A stretch of 64,000 nucleotides of DNA, from the NCBI RefSeq assembly GCF_003966735.1, contig NZ_AP017378.1, positions 1,349,501 through 1,413,500 of the forward strand, read 5' to 3'. The position numbers and the translations under genes were made by a program. Origin of the DNA: Desulfovibrio ferrophilus. Its GTDB lineage: Bacteria; Desulfobacterota; Desulfovibrionia; Desulfovibrionales; Desulfovibrionaceae. The notes under the pieces were generated by a model. The model was not told the origin of the DNA. It was given only the letters and a program-made list of their open reading frames with translations, and ran no database searches. Of this stretch, positions 35,353 to 44,290 are shown one piece after another; within the stretch, counting starts at the first letter, position 1; every line of letters begins with the position of its first letter.

Positions 35353-36831
35353 ATGACTGCCGCAACCAAGACCGCCGAATCCTTCGACTGGAAACGGCTT
35401 ATCTTCATGCTGCTAGGCGTGGGCCTCTTCACGATTGTCTATTATTCACCCGCCTGGCCCGATGCTGTGGACCCCCAGGGCCAGCATTTCCTCCTCTCAC
35501 GAGAAGGCAAAGGCGCACTCGCCGTATTCCTGCTCGCAGGCACATGGTGGGTATTCGAAGTCGTCCCCATTGGTGTGACCTCACTGATGATCGGCATCCT
35601 GCAGGCCATGTTCCTGATCCGCCCGGCCAAGGCCGCGTTCAAGGATTTCATGGACCCATCCGTAATGTTCATCTTCGCCTCTCTGGTCATCGGCACCGTG
35701 TTTACCAAGACCGGTCTGACCAAGAGACTTGCCTACAAGATGCTGGACATCGTGGGCGAACGAACATCCATGATCTATCTGGGCAGCTTCGTGGTTTGTG
35801 CCGCACTGACCCACATCATGGCCCACACCGCAGTGGCCGCGACCTTGTACCCGCTGCTGATCGCCATCTACAGCCTGTACACCGACGACCCAAAGACCCC
35901 CACCAAGTTCGGCAAGGGTCTGTTCATGGGCATGGCCTATGTCGCAGGCGCGGGCTCCATCGTCACCTTGCTGGGTGCGGCCCGTGGCGCAGTGGCCCTG
36001 GGCTTCTATAAAGACATCATGGACAAGGACATCACGTTCTTCGAGCTCAGCTACTACATGGCACCCATCGGCTGGCTGATGACCTTCCTGCTGTGGGGCT
36101 TCTTCATGGTCGTGTGCAAGCCCGAAAAGAAGACCATACCCGGTTTGCGCGAGAAGGCTCGTGAACTGAACGCCTCTTTGGGCTCCCTGAAACGGAATGA
36201 AATCATGGCTGCACTCATCGTGGGTATTGCCATCGTGATCATGAGCCTCCGCTCCTTTATCCCTGCGCTGCAGGCCATCGACAAAACCGCCATCATCCTG
36301 ATGACCACGGTCCTGTTCTATGTCTTCAAGATTCTTGACCTCAAGGATCTGGAGGAAGTTCCCTGGAATATTATTCTGCTCTTTGCCGGTGCCATGTCCA
36401 TCGGTTTCTGCCTCTGGGAAACCGGCGCTGCCAAGTGGATGGCCGTTAACTGGCTGACCATGTTCCAGGAAGCGCACTGGTTCGTGTTTGTGATGAGCAT
36501 CGCCTTCTTCGTCATGATGATGACCAACTTCATCATGAACGTGGCCGCCATCGCGATCTCGCTCCCGGTGGCCCTGGTCATCGCGCCTTATCTGGGCGTG
36601 ACCGGCGAAGTCATTTTGTTCTCCTCCCTGATTGTGGCTGGTATGCCTTTCCTGCTGCTGGTCGGCGCGGCTCCCAATGCCATTGCCTACAACTCAAAGC
36701 AGTTTACCAGTGGGGAGTTCTTCATGTACGGTGTGCCGGCATCGATTCTGCTGATGATCGTCACAGGCTTCGCCGTCTACGTCCTGTGGCCCCTCATGGG
36801 CATGTCAACCACCCTGCCTGTCGGCGGCTAG
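35353..36831 (+). CDS. DASS/SLC13-type anion transporter
   Basis: A 492-residue inner-membrane protein with about 12 hydrophobic segments. DASS signatures include FEVVPIGVTSLMIGI, AALTHIMAHTAVAA, a Gly-rich TLLGAARGAVALG and the C-terminal MMTNFIMNVAAIAISLPVAL with VGAAPNAIAYNSKQFTSGEF. Such transporters carry dicarboxylates, sulfate or sulfonates, usually with sodium. The substrate here is unknown. It closes the sigma-54-driven unit and has a hairpin downstream (36863-36895). Confidence 0.85.
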   Translation: MTAATKTAESFDWKRLIFMLLGVGLFTIVYYSPAWPDAVDPQGQHFLLSREGKGALAVFLLAGTWWVFEVVPIGVTSLMIGILQAMFLIRPAKAAFKDFMDPSVMFIFASLVIGTVFTKTGLTKRLAYKMLDIVGERTSMIYLGSFVVCAALTHIMAHTAVAATLYPLLIAIYSLYTDDPKTPTKFGKGLFMGMAYVAGAGSIVTLLGAARGAVALGFYKDIMDKDITFFELSYYMAPIGWLMTFLLWGFFMVVCKPEKKTIPGLREKARELNASLGSLKRNEIMAALIVGIAIVIMSLRSFIPALQAIDKTAIILMTTVLFYVFKILDLKDLEEVPWNIILLFAGAMSIGFCLWETGAAKWMAVNWLTMFQEAHWFVFVMSIAFFVMMMTNFIMNVAAIAISLPVALVIAPYLGVTGEVILFSSLIVAGMPFLLLVGAAPNAIAYNSKQFTSGEFFMYGVPASILLMIVTGFAVYVLWPLMGMSTTLPVGG

Positions 36832-36862
36832 CTGCCAGCGGCGGGGCTATACTGAAGACCAC

Positions 36863-36895
36863 GGCTCGGCTCCGTAATCACTATGGAGCCGAGCC
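36863..36895 (+). terminator. Hairpin after the transporter gene
   Basis: GGCTCGGCTCC (36863-36873) and GGAGCCGAGCC (36885-36895) are perfectly complementary, 11 bp. No T tract follows, so termination may be incomplete or factor-assisted. An ATG at 36883 lies inside it, which argues against that start for the next gene. Confidence 0.6.
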
Positions 36896-36930
36896 CTACT
36901 CCGCCAACCCAATCGTTTCCGGAGCAAGCA

Positions 36931-38370
36931 ATGGACCAGCTGAAGAATCTCATCGAAAGCATCATTACCCGCGTCAACGTCAACCTGCACGAATTCGTGG
37001 ACGTGGGGCCTCACCTTCGAACCATCGTTTCCCAAGAGAACCTGTCATCCTTCTATGCCTTTTACGGCCTGACCCCAACTCACCCTCTGCATTTCAAATT
37101 CTCGGAATCATGCCTGTCCGGCACCTACTTTCTGGGCAAATGCGAAGTGACCCGCTCGGTCCTCTACAAGAGCGACATCCGCGGCGACGAACTCAAGCGC
37201 AAAGGTGATGTGGTCAAATTCGAAGACATGGAGCTCAAACTATACAATGATGAGTTCATTGCCATCCGTGACAGCTTCCTGATCAAGACTCTGGTCCATA
37301 ACAAGTCTCACGACCCCGAAAACCTTGAAAAATTCGCAATTCGCAATACCGTTGCTCTGCACTGGGCCAACATCCATGGCGCCCCCATGGACGGCTGTTT
37401 CCTGGAGCCCTTTGCCACCGTCGACCTGACCAGTGCGCACAACTGCGCATTCGGCACGCACAGCTATGTTCAGGCCGGAGAGCTTTCGCACACCTATGTG
37501 GAGCCGGGGCGCATCTGGGTCAAAGCCGAGGGAGCCTTCGAGTTTGACTATAAATTCCCCCGTGAAATCCTCGACAAGTACGTCAAGTACGAGCCTGGCA
37601 AGCCCCCCACTGGCAAGATGCTGGACTATGTGGAGGAACGGAAAGCAGACTTCATCCCCATCTACAGTTCAGTGACTCAGGAAACCCAGCTCAATGTGCC
37701 GGGGAGTGCATCCCTGTCGCCCTATGCCGTGGTTAAAGGCAACTGCAGCGTGGATGAAAATGTACTGGTCTGCCAGCGGGCCTATCTGGAAGAAGCATCT
37801 CTGGGGCAAGGAGCCAACGCCCAGGAGAACTGCTACATCGTGCATTCCCGCCTGGATGGCATGAACGTCACCGCACATGGCGGCAAGATCATCCACGCCC
37901 ACTGCGGCCCCAACTGCTTCGTCGGCTTCAACGCCTTCGTTCACGGCACACCGGAAAACCCCGTACAGGTGGGCAAGGGCTGCATTATCATGCCCCACAC
38001 CATCATCGACGCCGACGAGCCTCTTGAAATCCCCGATGGCACACTTGTTTGGGGATTTGTGGGTTCCAAGGCCGATCTGGAGCGAAACTCCATCGCCATT
38101 TCACGCCTCAAAGAATTCAGTGGTGAAACCACCTTCGGCGATATGAGCTTCTCCGGATCGGGCAAGGCATTTGTGGACGCCTTCGCTCATCGCATTCAGC
38201 ACATCTTGGAAGAAAATGGAGCCTATTTCGAAAGCGGCGACAATGGCATCGGCCACGCCCAGCAGAACAACGAAATGTCCTTTAACATCGTACAGCCTTA
38301 TCCGGATGGCCCGCTGAAGGGACTCTACCCCACGGTCGAGATCTCCCCAGCTCATCTGGACATGTTCTAG
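36931..38370 (+). CDS. Hexapeptide-repeat left-handed beta-helix protein, unknown function
   Basis: A 479-residue protein. The C-terminal half has imperfect hexapeptide turns (SASLSPYAVVKGNCSVDENVLV, CYIVHSRLDGMNVTAHG, IIHAHCGPNCFVGFNAFVHG), the signature of left-handed beta-helix acyltransferase-like proteins. The N-terminal half is a mixed domain with several His and Cys residues and no known motif. The start at 36931 has GGAG six bases upstream. It lies between the DASS and Mrp units. Sugar or lipid substrates are typical for the fold, but none is assigned. Confidence 0.7.
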   Translation: MDQLKNLIESIITRVNVNLHEFVDVGPHLRTIVSQENLSSFYAFYGLTPTHPLHFKFSESCLSGTYFLGKCEVTRSVLYKSDIRGDELKRKGDVVKFEDMELKLYNDEFIAIRDSFLIKTLVHNKSHDPENLEKFAIRNTVALHWANIHGAPMDGCFLEPFATVDLTSAHNCAFGTHSYVQAGELSHTYVEPGRIWVKAEGAFEFDYKFPREILDKYVKYEPGKPPTGKMLDYVEERKADFIPIYSSVTQETQLNVPGSASLSPYAVVKGNCSVDENVLVCQRAYLEEASLGQGANAQENCYIVHSRLDGMNVTAHGGKIIHAHCGPNCFVGFNAFVHGTPENPVQVGKGCIIMPHTIIDADEPLEIPDGTLVWGFVGSKADLERNSIAISRLKEFSGETTFGDMSFSGSGKAFVDAFAHRIQHILEENGAYFESGDNGIGHAQQNNEMSFNIVQPYPDGPLKGLYPTVEISPAHLDMF

Positions 38371-38501
38371 GGGGCTTACGGAAAGGACGAAACGAAGAAC
38401 ACGACAATTTCGGAGATATATCAGGAAACTTACTGTGATTTCAGCTTAATGCAAGTCACACGGTGCTTGCGGGGCAGATTCTCCAAGCCTGTTATTTAAA
38501 T

Positions 38502-38523
38502 ATTCCGCCTTTGGGGAATTTTT
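38502..38523 (+). terminator. Terminator after the hexapeptide-repeat gene
   Basis: ATTCC (38502-38506) pairs with GGAAT (38515-38519), with an inner CC/GG pair and one bulge, followed by TTTTT. It separates the gene from the Mrp operon. Confidence 0.6.
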
Positions 38524-38564
38524 CACAAGGAGTGTCCTTGAAGTCCGTACTCATTTATGTATGT

Positions 38565-38595
38565 AATGTTTCCGGCCCTTAGGGCCGGAAACATT
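38565..38595. repeat. 15-bp perfect hairpin in the leader of the Mrp operon
   Basis: AATGTTTCCGGCCCT (38565-38579) is exactly complementary to AGGGCCGGAAACATT (38581-38595) with a single-base loop. It lies about 40 bases before the mrpE start. A weak promoter pair (TTGAAG at 38538, TATGTA at 38560) would place the hairpin at the very start of the transcript. A terminator or RNA-stability role is possible. Confidence 0.65.
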
Positions 38596-38637
38596 CATCG
38601 TTTTGTCAACCCGCACCAACAGTTGCAAGGAAAGACA

Positions 38638-39171
38638 ATGGTATACAACCGCAAACAGTCCAAAAAGAGAAAGCCGAGACGCCGGTTCGGGGCCATGGCC
38701 CTGACCTTTCTCATCATGGCGCTCAGCTGGATCGTACTCTCAGGTCAATTCGATCCATTTCATATGAGCCTGGGAGTCATCTCCTGCGCCATTGTGGCCT
38801 GGTTTTCGTCTGACCTCTTGTTCCCTCCGGACTCCAGAGCTGCCATCACCGGAACCTGGTTCAGATTCATCATGTACATCCCCTGGCTGATCTGGGAAAT
38901 CATGAAAGCCAATGTCTGGCTCATGTATCTCGCCTTTCACCCCAGGATGATGGACAAGATCTCCCCCCGGGTCATCAAGATCGACTCCAACCTGAAGGGA
39001 ACCATGTCCCGCCTGACCTATGCCAATTCCATTACGCTCACCCCCGGCACCATCACGGTTCACGTTGATATCAACGGCCGTTACACCGTGCATGCCATCG
39101 ATCAGAAGTCCGCTGACGGACTGCCCGGGGACATGGAGCACAAAATCGCCAAAACCTTCGGGGAGGACTAG
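38638..39171 (+). CDS. mrpE: Mrp-type antiporter subunit E
   Basis: A 177-residue membrane protein with two or three hydrophobic segments near the N-terminus, including FGAMALTFLIMALSWIVLSGQFDPFHMSLGVISCAIVAWFSSDLLFP split over them, and a soluble C-terminal domain (ITLTPGTITVHVDINGRYTVHAID) typical of MrpE/MnhE. The start at 38638 has AAGGA upstream. It opens the antiporter operon, and the stop TAG directly precedes the mrpF ATG. Confidence 0.88.
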   Translation: MVYNRKQSKKRKPRRRFGAMALTFLIMALSWIVLSGQFDPFHMSLGVISCAIVAWFSSDLLFPPDSRAAITGTWFRFIMYIPWLIWEIMKANVWLMYLAFHPRMMDKISPRVIKIDSNLKGTMSRLTYANSITLTPGTITVHVDINGRYTVHAIDQKSADGLPGDMEHKIAKTFGED

Positions 39172-39459
39172 ATGGACGGATTCTTTCTGACCACTGCACT
39201 GATCCTCATCGGACTGATGCTCATGACCTTGTATCGTGCCATTGTCGGCCCCACGGTCCTCGACCGCTTGTTGGGCGTCAACGGTATCGGTTCCAAAACC
39301 GTTGTTTTGCTGGTCATCGCCGGGCACCTCTTCCATCGTGAGGAAATGTTCGTCGATATCGCGCTGGCCTATGGCATGCTGAACTTCATTGCTGTCATCG
39401 CCTCCGCAAAATTCTTCCAAAAACGCAAGGGGTTGCACCAAGAACCCCAGGGCCAATAG
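39172..39459 (+). CDS. mrpF: Mrp-type antiporter subunit F
   Basis: A 95-residue protein with three membrane helices. MrpF features are LYRAIVGPTVLDRLLGVNGIGSKTVVLLV and DIALAYGMLNFIAVIA. It begins immediately after the mrpE stop. MrpF is an accessory subunit needed for assembly of the monovalent cation/proton antiporter. Confidence 0.9.
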   Translation: MDGFFLTTALILIGLMLMTLYRAIVGPTVLDRLLGVNGIGSKTVVLLVIAGHLFHREEMFVDIALAYGMLNFIAVIASAKFFQKRKGLHQEPQGQ

Positions 39460-39468
39460 GAGAACCCC

Positions 39469-39795
39469 ATGCTCGACATCATCGTTGTGACGCTGCTTGT
39501 CCTTGGGCTGATCGTCTTTTTTGGCGGCTCCCTTGGTATCGTGCGTTTTCCCGACTTTTATTCCCGCCTGCATCCCGCAGGCAAGATGGACACCCTGGCC
39601 TCGCTGTTCATGCTTGGTGGACTTGCCCTGTATGAACTCAATGACATCAGCAGCACCTCAGTGCTCACGGCTCTGAAAATCATGCTGATCCTGGTCTTTG
39701 TATTCATCGCCAGTCCTACGGCCACCCACGCCATCGTGGATGCCGGATTCCGGGCCGGACAGAAACCATGGACTCAGGGCCAACCAAGGAGATAG
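39469..39795 (+). CDS. mrpG: Mrp-type antiporter subunit G
   Basis: A 108-residue protein with three helices. MrpG motifs include FFGGSLGIVRFPDFYSRLHPAGKMDTLA and a late FVFIASPTATHAI. A ribosome site (AGGAGAACCCC) precedes the ATG. It is followed six bases later by the DUF4040 gene. Confidence 0.9.
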   Translation: MLDIIVVTLLVLGLIVFFGGSLGIVRFPDFYSRLHPAGKMDTLASLFMLGGLALYELNDISSTSVLTALKIMLILVFVFIASPTATHAIVDAGFRAGQKPWTQGQPRR

Positions 39796-39800
39796 CGACC

Positions 39801-40046
39801 ATGATCTGGCAAATCGATACAGCCATGCTCCTGTTGGTGGTGGTGGTCGCCATCGCCTCGTTGCAGGTCAAGGACCTGCTCGGCGCTGGCATCCTCTTCG
39901 GAGCATACAGCTTCATGATGTGCGTACTCTGGACCGTCATGGGCGCTGTTGACGTCGCCTTTACCGAGGCCACCGTCGGCGCGGGTGTGTCCACCGTACT
40001 GTTCATCGCTGCGGTGTTCAGAACATCAAGGAGGACGAAGGACTGA
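39801..40046 (+). CDS. Small membrane subunit with DUF4040/MbhD-like domain
   Basis: An 81-residue membrane protein with three helices. The sequence LASLQVKDLLGAGILF-like segment followed by MGAVDVAFTEATVGAGVSTVLF matches the MbhD-type (DUF4040) domain found at the C-terminus of MrpA in single-chain form. Here it is a separate gene. The start at 39801 has AGGAG upstream, and the stop overlaps the next ATG by one base. In Mrp and Mbh complexes this unit lines the ion path. Confidence 0.82.
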   Translation: MIWQIDTAMLLLVVVVAIASLQVKDLLGAGILFGAYSFMMCVLWTVMGAVDVAFTEATVGAGVSTVLFIAAVFRTSRRTKD

Positions 40047-40879
40047 TGAAAAAACTCGCTTCTGTCACCATCCTCCTGTTGGGCATCATGCTCATCGCCA
40101 TCACCGCGGAATTCCCGCGCTGGGGTGATCCGCAGTCACCTGCGTCCACGTACCTCTCACCGCATTTCATCGAGAAAACCATCGAGGAAACCTCAGTTCC
40201 GAACATCGTCACTGCCGTCCTTGGAGACTATCGAGGGTACGACACCATGTTCGAAACCACCGTTGTCTTCTGCGCCGGTGCGGCCTGCTTCTTCATCCTT
40301 GGGGCCTTCCGCCGCGAGGATGACGATCAGATCCGCTACTTCCGTCACAAGGACACGGGCGTGGTCCTCAAGGTCAAACCCAACGGCACCCGTCCCAATT
40401 CCCGGTCGGACTTCGAACGCATCGACCCCACCTGGACCCCTTATGACTTCATCGTCTCCCGGGTAGCCAGCCTGATGATCCCGTTCATCCAGCTCTTCGG
40501 ACTGTATGTCGTGGCCCACGGGCACCACAGCCCCGGCGGTGGTTTCCAGGGCGGCGTCATCCTGGCCGCTGGCTTCCTGTTGCTGGCCCTGTCGCATAAC
40601 CTGCGTACCCTTTCCGCACGCGTCAGCAACAAGACCCTGGGACTGATGTCCGCATCGGGCGTACTGATTTACGCTGGATGGGGTGCCTTGGCCCTGTTGT
40701 TCGGCGGCAACTTCCTGGACTACTCGGTGCTTGGCGTACTGCTCGGCCTCGATCCCATCGCCGCCCGCTCCATGGGTATCCTGATCGTCGAGATCGGGGT
40801 GGCCCTGACGGTCATGTCCACCATGGTCATCATCTATAATAACGTCGCTTCTGTCGGCGCATACGACGAGGGGCTGTAA
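40046..40879 (+). CDS. mrpB: Mrp-type antiporter subunit B, with N-terminal MbhE-like part
   Basis: A 277-residue protein. The N-terminal 90 residues (MLIAITAEFPRWGDPQSPAS, VLGDYRGYDTMFETTVVF) match the MbhE-like piece that follows DUF4040 in MrpA. The C-terminal part (MIPFIQLFGLYVVAHGHHSPGGGFQGGVILAA) is a typical MrpB/MnhB domain. It is thus a fusion of the end of MrpA with MrpB. It is translationally coupled to its neighbour and 2 bases from mrpC. Confidence 0.88.
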   Translation: MKKLASVTILLLGIMLIAITAEFPRWGDPQSPASTYLSPHFIEKTIEETSVPNIVTAVLGDYRGYDTMFETTVVFCAGAACFFILGAFRREDDDQIRYFRHKDTGVVLKVKPNGTRPNSRSDFERIDPTWTPYDFIVSRVASLMIPFIQLFGLYVVAHGHHSPGGGFQGGVILAAGFLLLALSHNLRTLSARVSNKTLGLMSASGVLIYAGWGALALLFGGNFLDYSVLGVLLGLDPIAARSMGILIVEIGVALTVMSTMVIIYNNVASVGAYDEGL

Positions 40880-40881
40880 CC

Positions 40882-41280
40882 ATGATGGAATTCCTGGAAA
40901 CGGTCCTCACGGCCAAATACAATTATTGGATTTATATCATTCTGATGATGATCGGCATCTGGGCCATGATCGCCAAGGTCAACCTGATCAAGAAAATCAT
41001 CGGCATGAACATCTTCCAGACCGCGATCATTCTGTTCTACGTGTCCATCGGCGCGAAAAAAGGCGGAACGATCCCAATTCTGGAGCATGCTCCCGGGCAT
41101 GGGCACGACTACATCATGGATGCGGACAAATACATCAACCCGCTCCCTCATGTATTGATGCTCACCGCCATCGTCGTGTCCGTGGCCACTCTCGGTGTGG
41201 CTCTGGCCCTGGCGCTCAAAGTCTACCGCGAGCATCAGACGCTGGATGAAGACGAAATCTTAAGCCACTTGAGTGAGTAG
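40882..41280 (+). CDS. mrpC: Mrp-type antiporter subunit C (NuoK-like)
   Basis: A 132-residue protein with three helices, related to NuoK. Segments YIILMMIGIWAMIAKVNLIKKIIGMNIFQTAIILFYVSI and VLMLTAIVVSVATLGVALALALKVY are diagnostic. A His-rich loop (HAPGHGHDY) lies between helices. It starts two bases after the MrpB stop and ends two bases before the next antiporter-like subunit. Confidence 0.9.
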   Translation: MMEFLETVLTAKYNYWIYIILMMIGIWAMIAKVNLIKKIIGMNIFQTAIILFYVSIGAKKGGTIPILEHAPGHGHDYIMDADKYINPLPHVLMLTAIVVSVATLGVALALALKVYREHQTLDEDEILSHLSE

Positions 41281-41282
41281 CC

Positions 41283-42782
41283 ATGATCGATCAATATCCA
41301 TCACTTATCCTGATCGCACCGCTGCTGTTCGCGCTTTTCGTGTTCATCAGCGCCTGGTTCAGCCGAAAGCCCGCCTTCATCATGTCGGCACTTGCTCTCG
41401 GACTGTCTGCGGCTGCGGCCATGGGCCTGCTGGGGCAGGTCATCGCCAATGGGCCGCTCTCCTACCGAATCGGTGGATGGGCACCCCCCATGGGTATCGA
41501 ATACTATGTCGATCACCTCAACGCCCTGGTGCTGTTCGTCGTTTCGTCCCTGGCCTTCTGGAACCTCATTGCCACCCGGCCCGACATCGAAAAGAGCTAC
41601 GGTGACAAGGCTCCGGTCTTCTATACCTTGTATCTGCTCTCCGTAGCAGGTCACCTGGGTATCGTGGTCACGGGAGACGCGTTCAACCTCTATGTCCTGC
41701 TGGAAATCGCAGCCCTCTCAGGCTACGCGCTCCTTGCCATGGGCAATACCCGAGCCCAGTTGTCCACCTTGCGCTACCTGTTCATGGGGACCGTGGGTGC
41801 GTCCTTCTACCTGCTCGGCGTCGGCTACATGTACATCATGACCGGCTCGCTCAACATGCTGGACCTGCAACGCCTGCTGCCCAGCCTGTACGGATCTCCC
41901 GCCATTGCAGCGGCCTTCGGACTGGTGCTGGTGGGCATCTTCATCAAGATGGCGTTCTTCCCGATGCATGCCTGGTTACCAGGCGCATATTCGGACGCAA
42001 ACTCTCCGGCTTCCAGTCTCATCGCCCCCATGACAACCAAAGTCATGGTCTACGCCATGATCCGCATGTGCCTGACCGTGTTCACCCCCGAGTTCACCTT
42101 CAAGGCCGCCTGGTTTGCAGATGGCATTGTCTGGGCAGCGGTGGTCGCCATGGTTATGGGAGCCTTCTTTGCTCTGTCCCAAAAGGACATGAAAAAGATG
42201 CTGACCTTCGTCCTCATCTCCGAGGTGGGGTATATGGTCGGCGGCTTCTGGCTTGGTAACCGACTGGGGATCACCGGCTCCATGCTGCACATCGTCAACG
42301 ACGCAGTCATGACCCTGTGCGTTTTCCTGTGTGTGGGCTGCATCGCCTACCGCACCGGCTCCACGAAGTTTGAAGCCCTTCAGGGCTTGTCACGCAAACA
42401 GCCTTTCACCATGGCCGCGCTGGTCATCGGTGCGCTGGCCATGATCGGCGTGCCTCCCACCTGTGGGTTCTACTCCAAGTGGTACCTGATTCTGGGTGGA
42501 CTCGATGCCGGACATTACGGATTCGTGGCCGCACTGGTCTTCTCAAGCCTGATGAACGTCATTCTGTTCTTCAGAATCTTCGAAATCGCCTTCTTCGAGC
42601 CTTACGGCGACATGCATGGCGACCACTACCACGGACCGCCGCATGAAAAGATTCAGGATGCTCCCTGGAGCATGGTCCTGCCTCTGCTCGTCGTGGCCGT
42701 CGGCCTTGTGGTTCTGGGGCTGTACTCCGGCTTCATCGTCACCAACATCATCGACTTCGCCATCCCGGCGACCATCATCTAG
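41283..42782 (+). CDS. Mrp-type antiporter subunit D (first antiporter-like subunit)
   Basis: A 499-residue membrane protein of the NuoL/M/N family, with about 14 helices. The essential glutamate is present (FNLYVLLEIAALSGYAL), as is the TM7 lysine (GIFIKMAFFPMHAWLPGAYSDA) and the later broken-helix region (KKMLTFVLISEVGYM). This makes it a likely proton- or sodium-pumping unit. A His-rich segment (HGDHYHGPPHEK) is near the C-terminus. Confidence 0.9.
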   Translation: MIDQYPSLILIAPLLFALFVFISAWFSRKPAFIMSALALGLSAAAAMGLLGQVIANGPLSYRIGGWAPPMGIEYYVDHLNALVLFVVSSLAFWNLIATRPDIEKSYGDKAPVFYTLYLLSVAGHLGIVVTGDAFNLYVLLEIAALSGYALLAMGNTRAQLSTLRYLFMGTVGASFYLLGVGYMYIMTGSLNMLDLQRLLPSLYGSPAIAAAFGLVLVGIFIKMAFFPMHAWLPGAYSDANSPASSLIAPMTTKVMVYAMIRMCLTVFTPEFTFKAAWFADGIVWAAVVAMVMGAFFALSQKDMKKMLTFVLISEVGYMVGGFWLGNRLGITGSMLHIVNDAVMTLCVFLCVGCIAYRTGSTKFEALQGLSRKQPFTMAALVIGALAMIGVPPTCGFYSKWYLILGGLDAGHYGFVAALVFSSLMNVILFFRIFEIAFFEPYGDMHGDHYHGPPHEKIQDAPWSMVLPLLVVAVGLVVLGLYSGFIVTNIIDFAIPATII

Positions 42783-42794
42783 GGAGCTATCGAT

Positions 42795-44273
42795 ATGGAA
42801 TACATCGAATCCATCCGACCGCTTCTCGCCGTGCTGGTCTCCCTGGCCGCCATGCCGTTCATCGCGGCAGCCGGGAAAAGGCCCAATCTGCGCGAAGCCG
42901 TCACCTTCACCGCCGCCGGCATCAAGCTCGCCCTTATCGTGAGCATGGTCCCTGCAGTACTTGCTGGTGCCCAATACACATACACCCTGTTCGAGGTCCT
43001 GCCCGGCGTGCCCATCGCCTTCCGAGTGGATGGCCTCGGCCTGATGTTCGCCATGGTCTCCGCACCGCTTTGGATCGTGGTGTCCCTGTACACCATCGGC
43101 TACATGCGAGGCCTCAAGGAACACAGTCAGACCCGGTTCGCGACGTTCTTCGCCCTGGCGTTGTCGTCCACAATCGGTGTGGCCTTCTCGGCCAACCTGC
43201 TGACCATGTACATGTTCTACGAGATTCTCTCACTGTCCACGTACCCACTGGTCGCACACATGCAGACCCCCGAGGCGAGAGTCTCCGGTCGCAAATACAT
43301 CGGCTACATCATGGGCACGTCCATCGGCCTGGCTCTGCCAGCCATGCTCATCGCCTACTTCCAGGCCGGAACCCTGGACTTCGGTCCGCAGGGCTTCCTG
43401 TCCGGTAATGTCACCCCCGAGGTGGCCACGGCACTGCTTGTGATGTTCGTCTTCGGCTTTGCCAAAGCCGGTATCATGCCGTTCCACTCGTGGCTGCCAG
43501 CAGCCATGGTCGCCCCGACCCCGGTTTCGGCCCTGCTGCACGCAGTGGCGGTCGTCAAGGTCGGTGTGTTCTCCATCGTGCGTGTGGTTACAGGCGTATT
43601 CGGCGTAGACATGCTCAGGGATTTGAACCTGGGCACGCTCATCGCCACCATCGCCTCGGTGACAATCATCACAGCCTCGCTCATAGCACTCTCGCAGGAC
43701 GGCCTGAAACGCCGACTGGCCTTCTCGACCATCGGTCAGCTGTCCTACATCGTATTGGGCATGGGGCTGTTGGCTCCCAAAGCTCTGCTGGGTGGCTCGG
43801 TCCACATCGCCATGCACGCCTTCGGCAAGATCACGCTGTTCATGTGCGCCGGCGCCATCTTCGTAGCCACCGGCAAAAAGAACATCAGTGAGATGGTCGG
43901 CATCGGCAAACGAATGCCCATCACCATGATCTGCTTCCTGATCGGGTCACTCTCGGTCATCGGCATCCCTCCCACGGGCGGTTTCTTCAGCAAGTGGTAC
44001 CTCTTGCAGGGCACCCTGGAATCCGGCCAATGGGAATTCATGATCGTGCTGCTGGTCAGTTCGCTGCTTAACGCGGCCTACTTCCTGCCCATCGTGTACA
44101 AGGCCTTCTTCTGCACTGAAGAAGAGAACATGTTCCCCGGACCGCGCAACGAAGGACCCGTGCAATGCACGATCCCCATCATTACCACTGCGGTAATCAC
44201 CCTGGGACTGTTCTTCTTTTACGACATCTTCACCGGACTGGCCGCCATCGGCCTCGGTGTCCCGGCACCTTAA
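42795..44273 (+). CDS. Second NuoL/M/N-like antiporter subunit
   Basis: A 492-residue membrane protein, about 14 helices. It keeps the conserved Glu (YMFYEILSLSTYPL) and the TM7 Lys (FGFAKAGIMPFHSWLPAAMVAP) with KVGVFSIVR later. The segment MGLLAPKALLGGSVHIAMHAFGKITLFMCAG is the typical proton_antipo_M end. It follows the first subunit by 12 bases. The N-terminal region is closer to NuoM/MrpD-like types than to the long MrpA. Confidence 0.9.
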   Translation: MEYIESIRPLLAVLVSLAAMPFIAAAGKRPNLREAVTFTAAGIKLALIVSMVPAVLAGAQYTYTLFEVLPGVPIAFRVDGLGLMFAMVSAPLWIVVSLYTIGYMRGLKEHSQTRFATFFALALSSTIGVAFSANLLTMYMFYEILSLSTYPLVAHMQTPEARVSGRKYIGYIMGTSIGLALPAMLIAYFQAGTLDFGPQGFLSGNVTPEVATALLVMFVFGFAKAGIMPFHSWLPAAMVAPTPVSALLHAVAVVKVGVFSIVRVVTGVFGVDMLRDLNLGTLIATIASVTIITASLIALSQDGLKRRLAFSTIGQLSYIVLGMGLLAPKALLGGSVHIAMHAFGKITLFMCAGAIFVATGKKNISEMVGIGKRMPITMICFLIGSLSVIGIPPTGGFFSKWYLLQGTLESGQWEFMIVLLVSSLLNAAYFLPIVYKAFFCTEEENMFPGPRNEGPVQCTIPIITTAVITLGLFFFYDIFTGLAAIGLGVPAP

Positions 44274-44290
44274 CGGAGAACGAGACGGCC

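Noticed and set aside
36863-36930. Start of the beta-helix gene at ATG 36883
   Set aside because: The ATG lies inside the downstream arm of a perfect hairpin and has no ribosome site; 36931 has GGAG at six bases.
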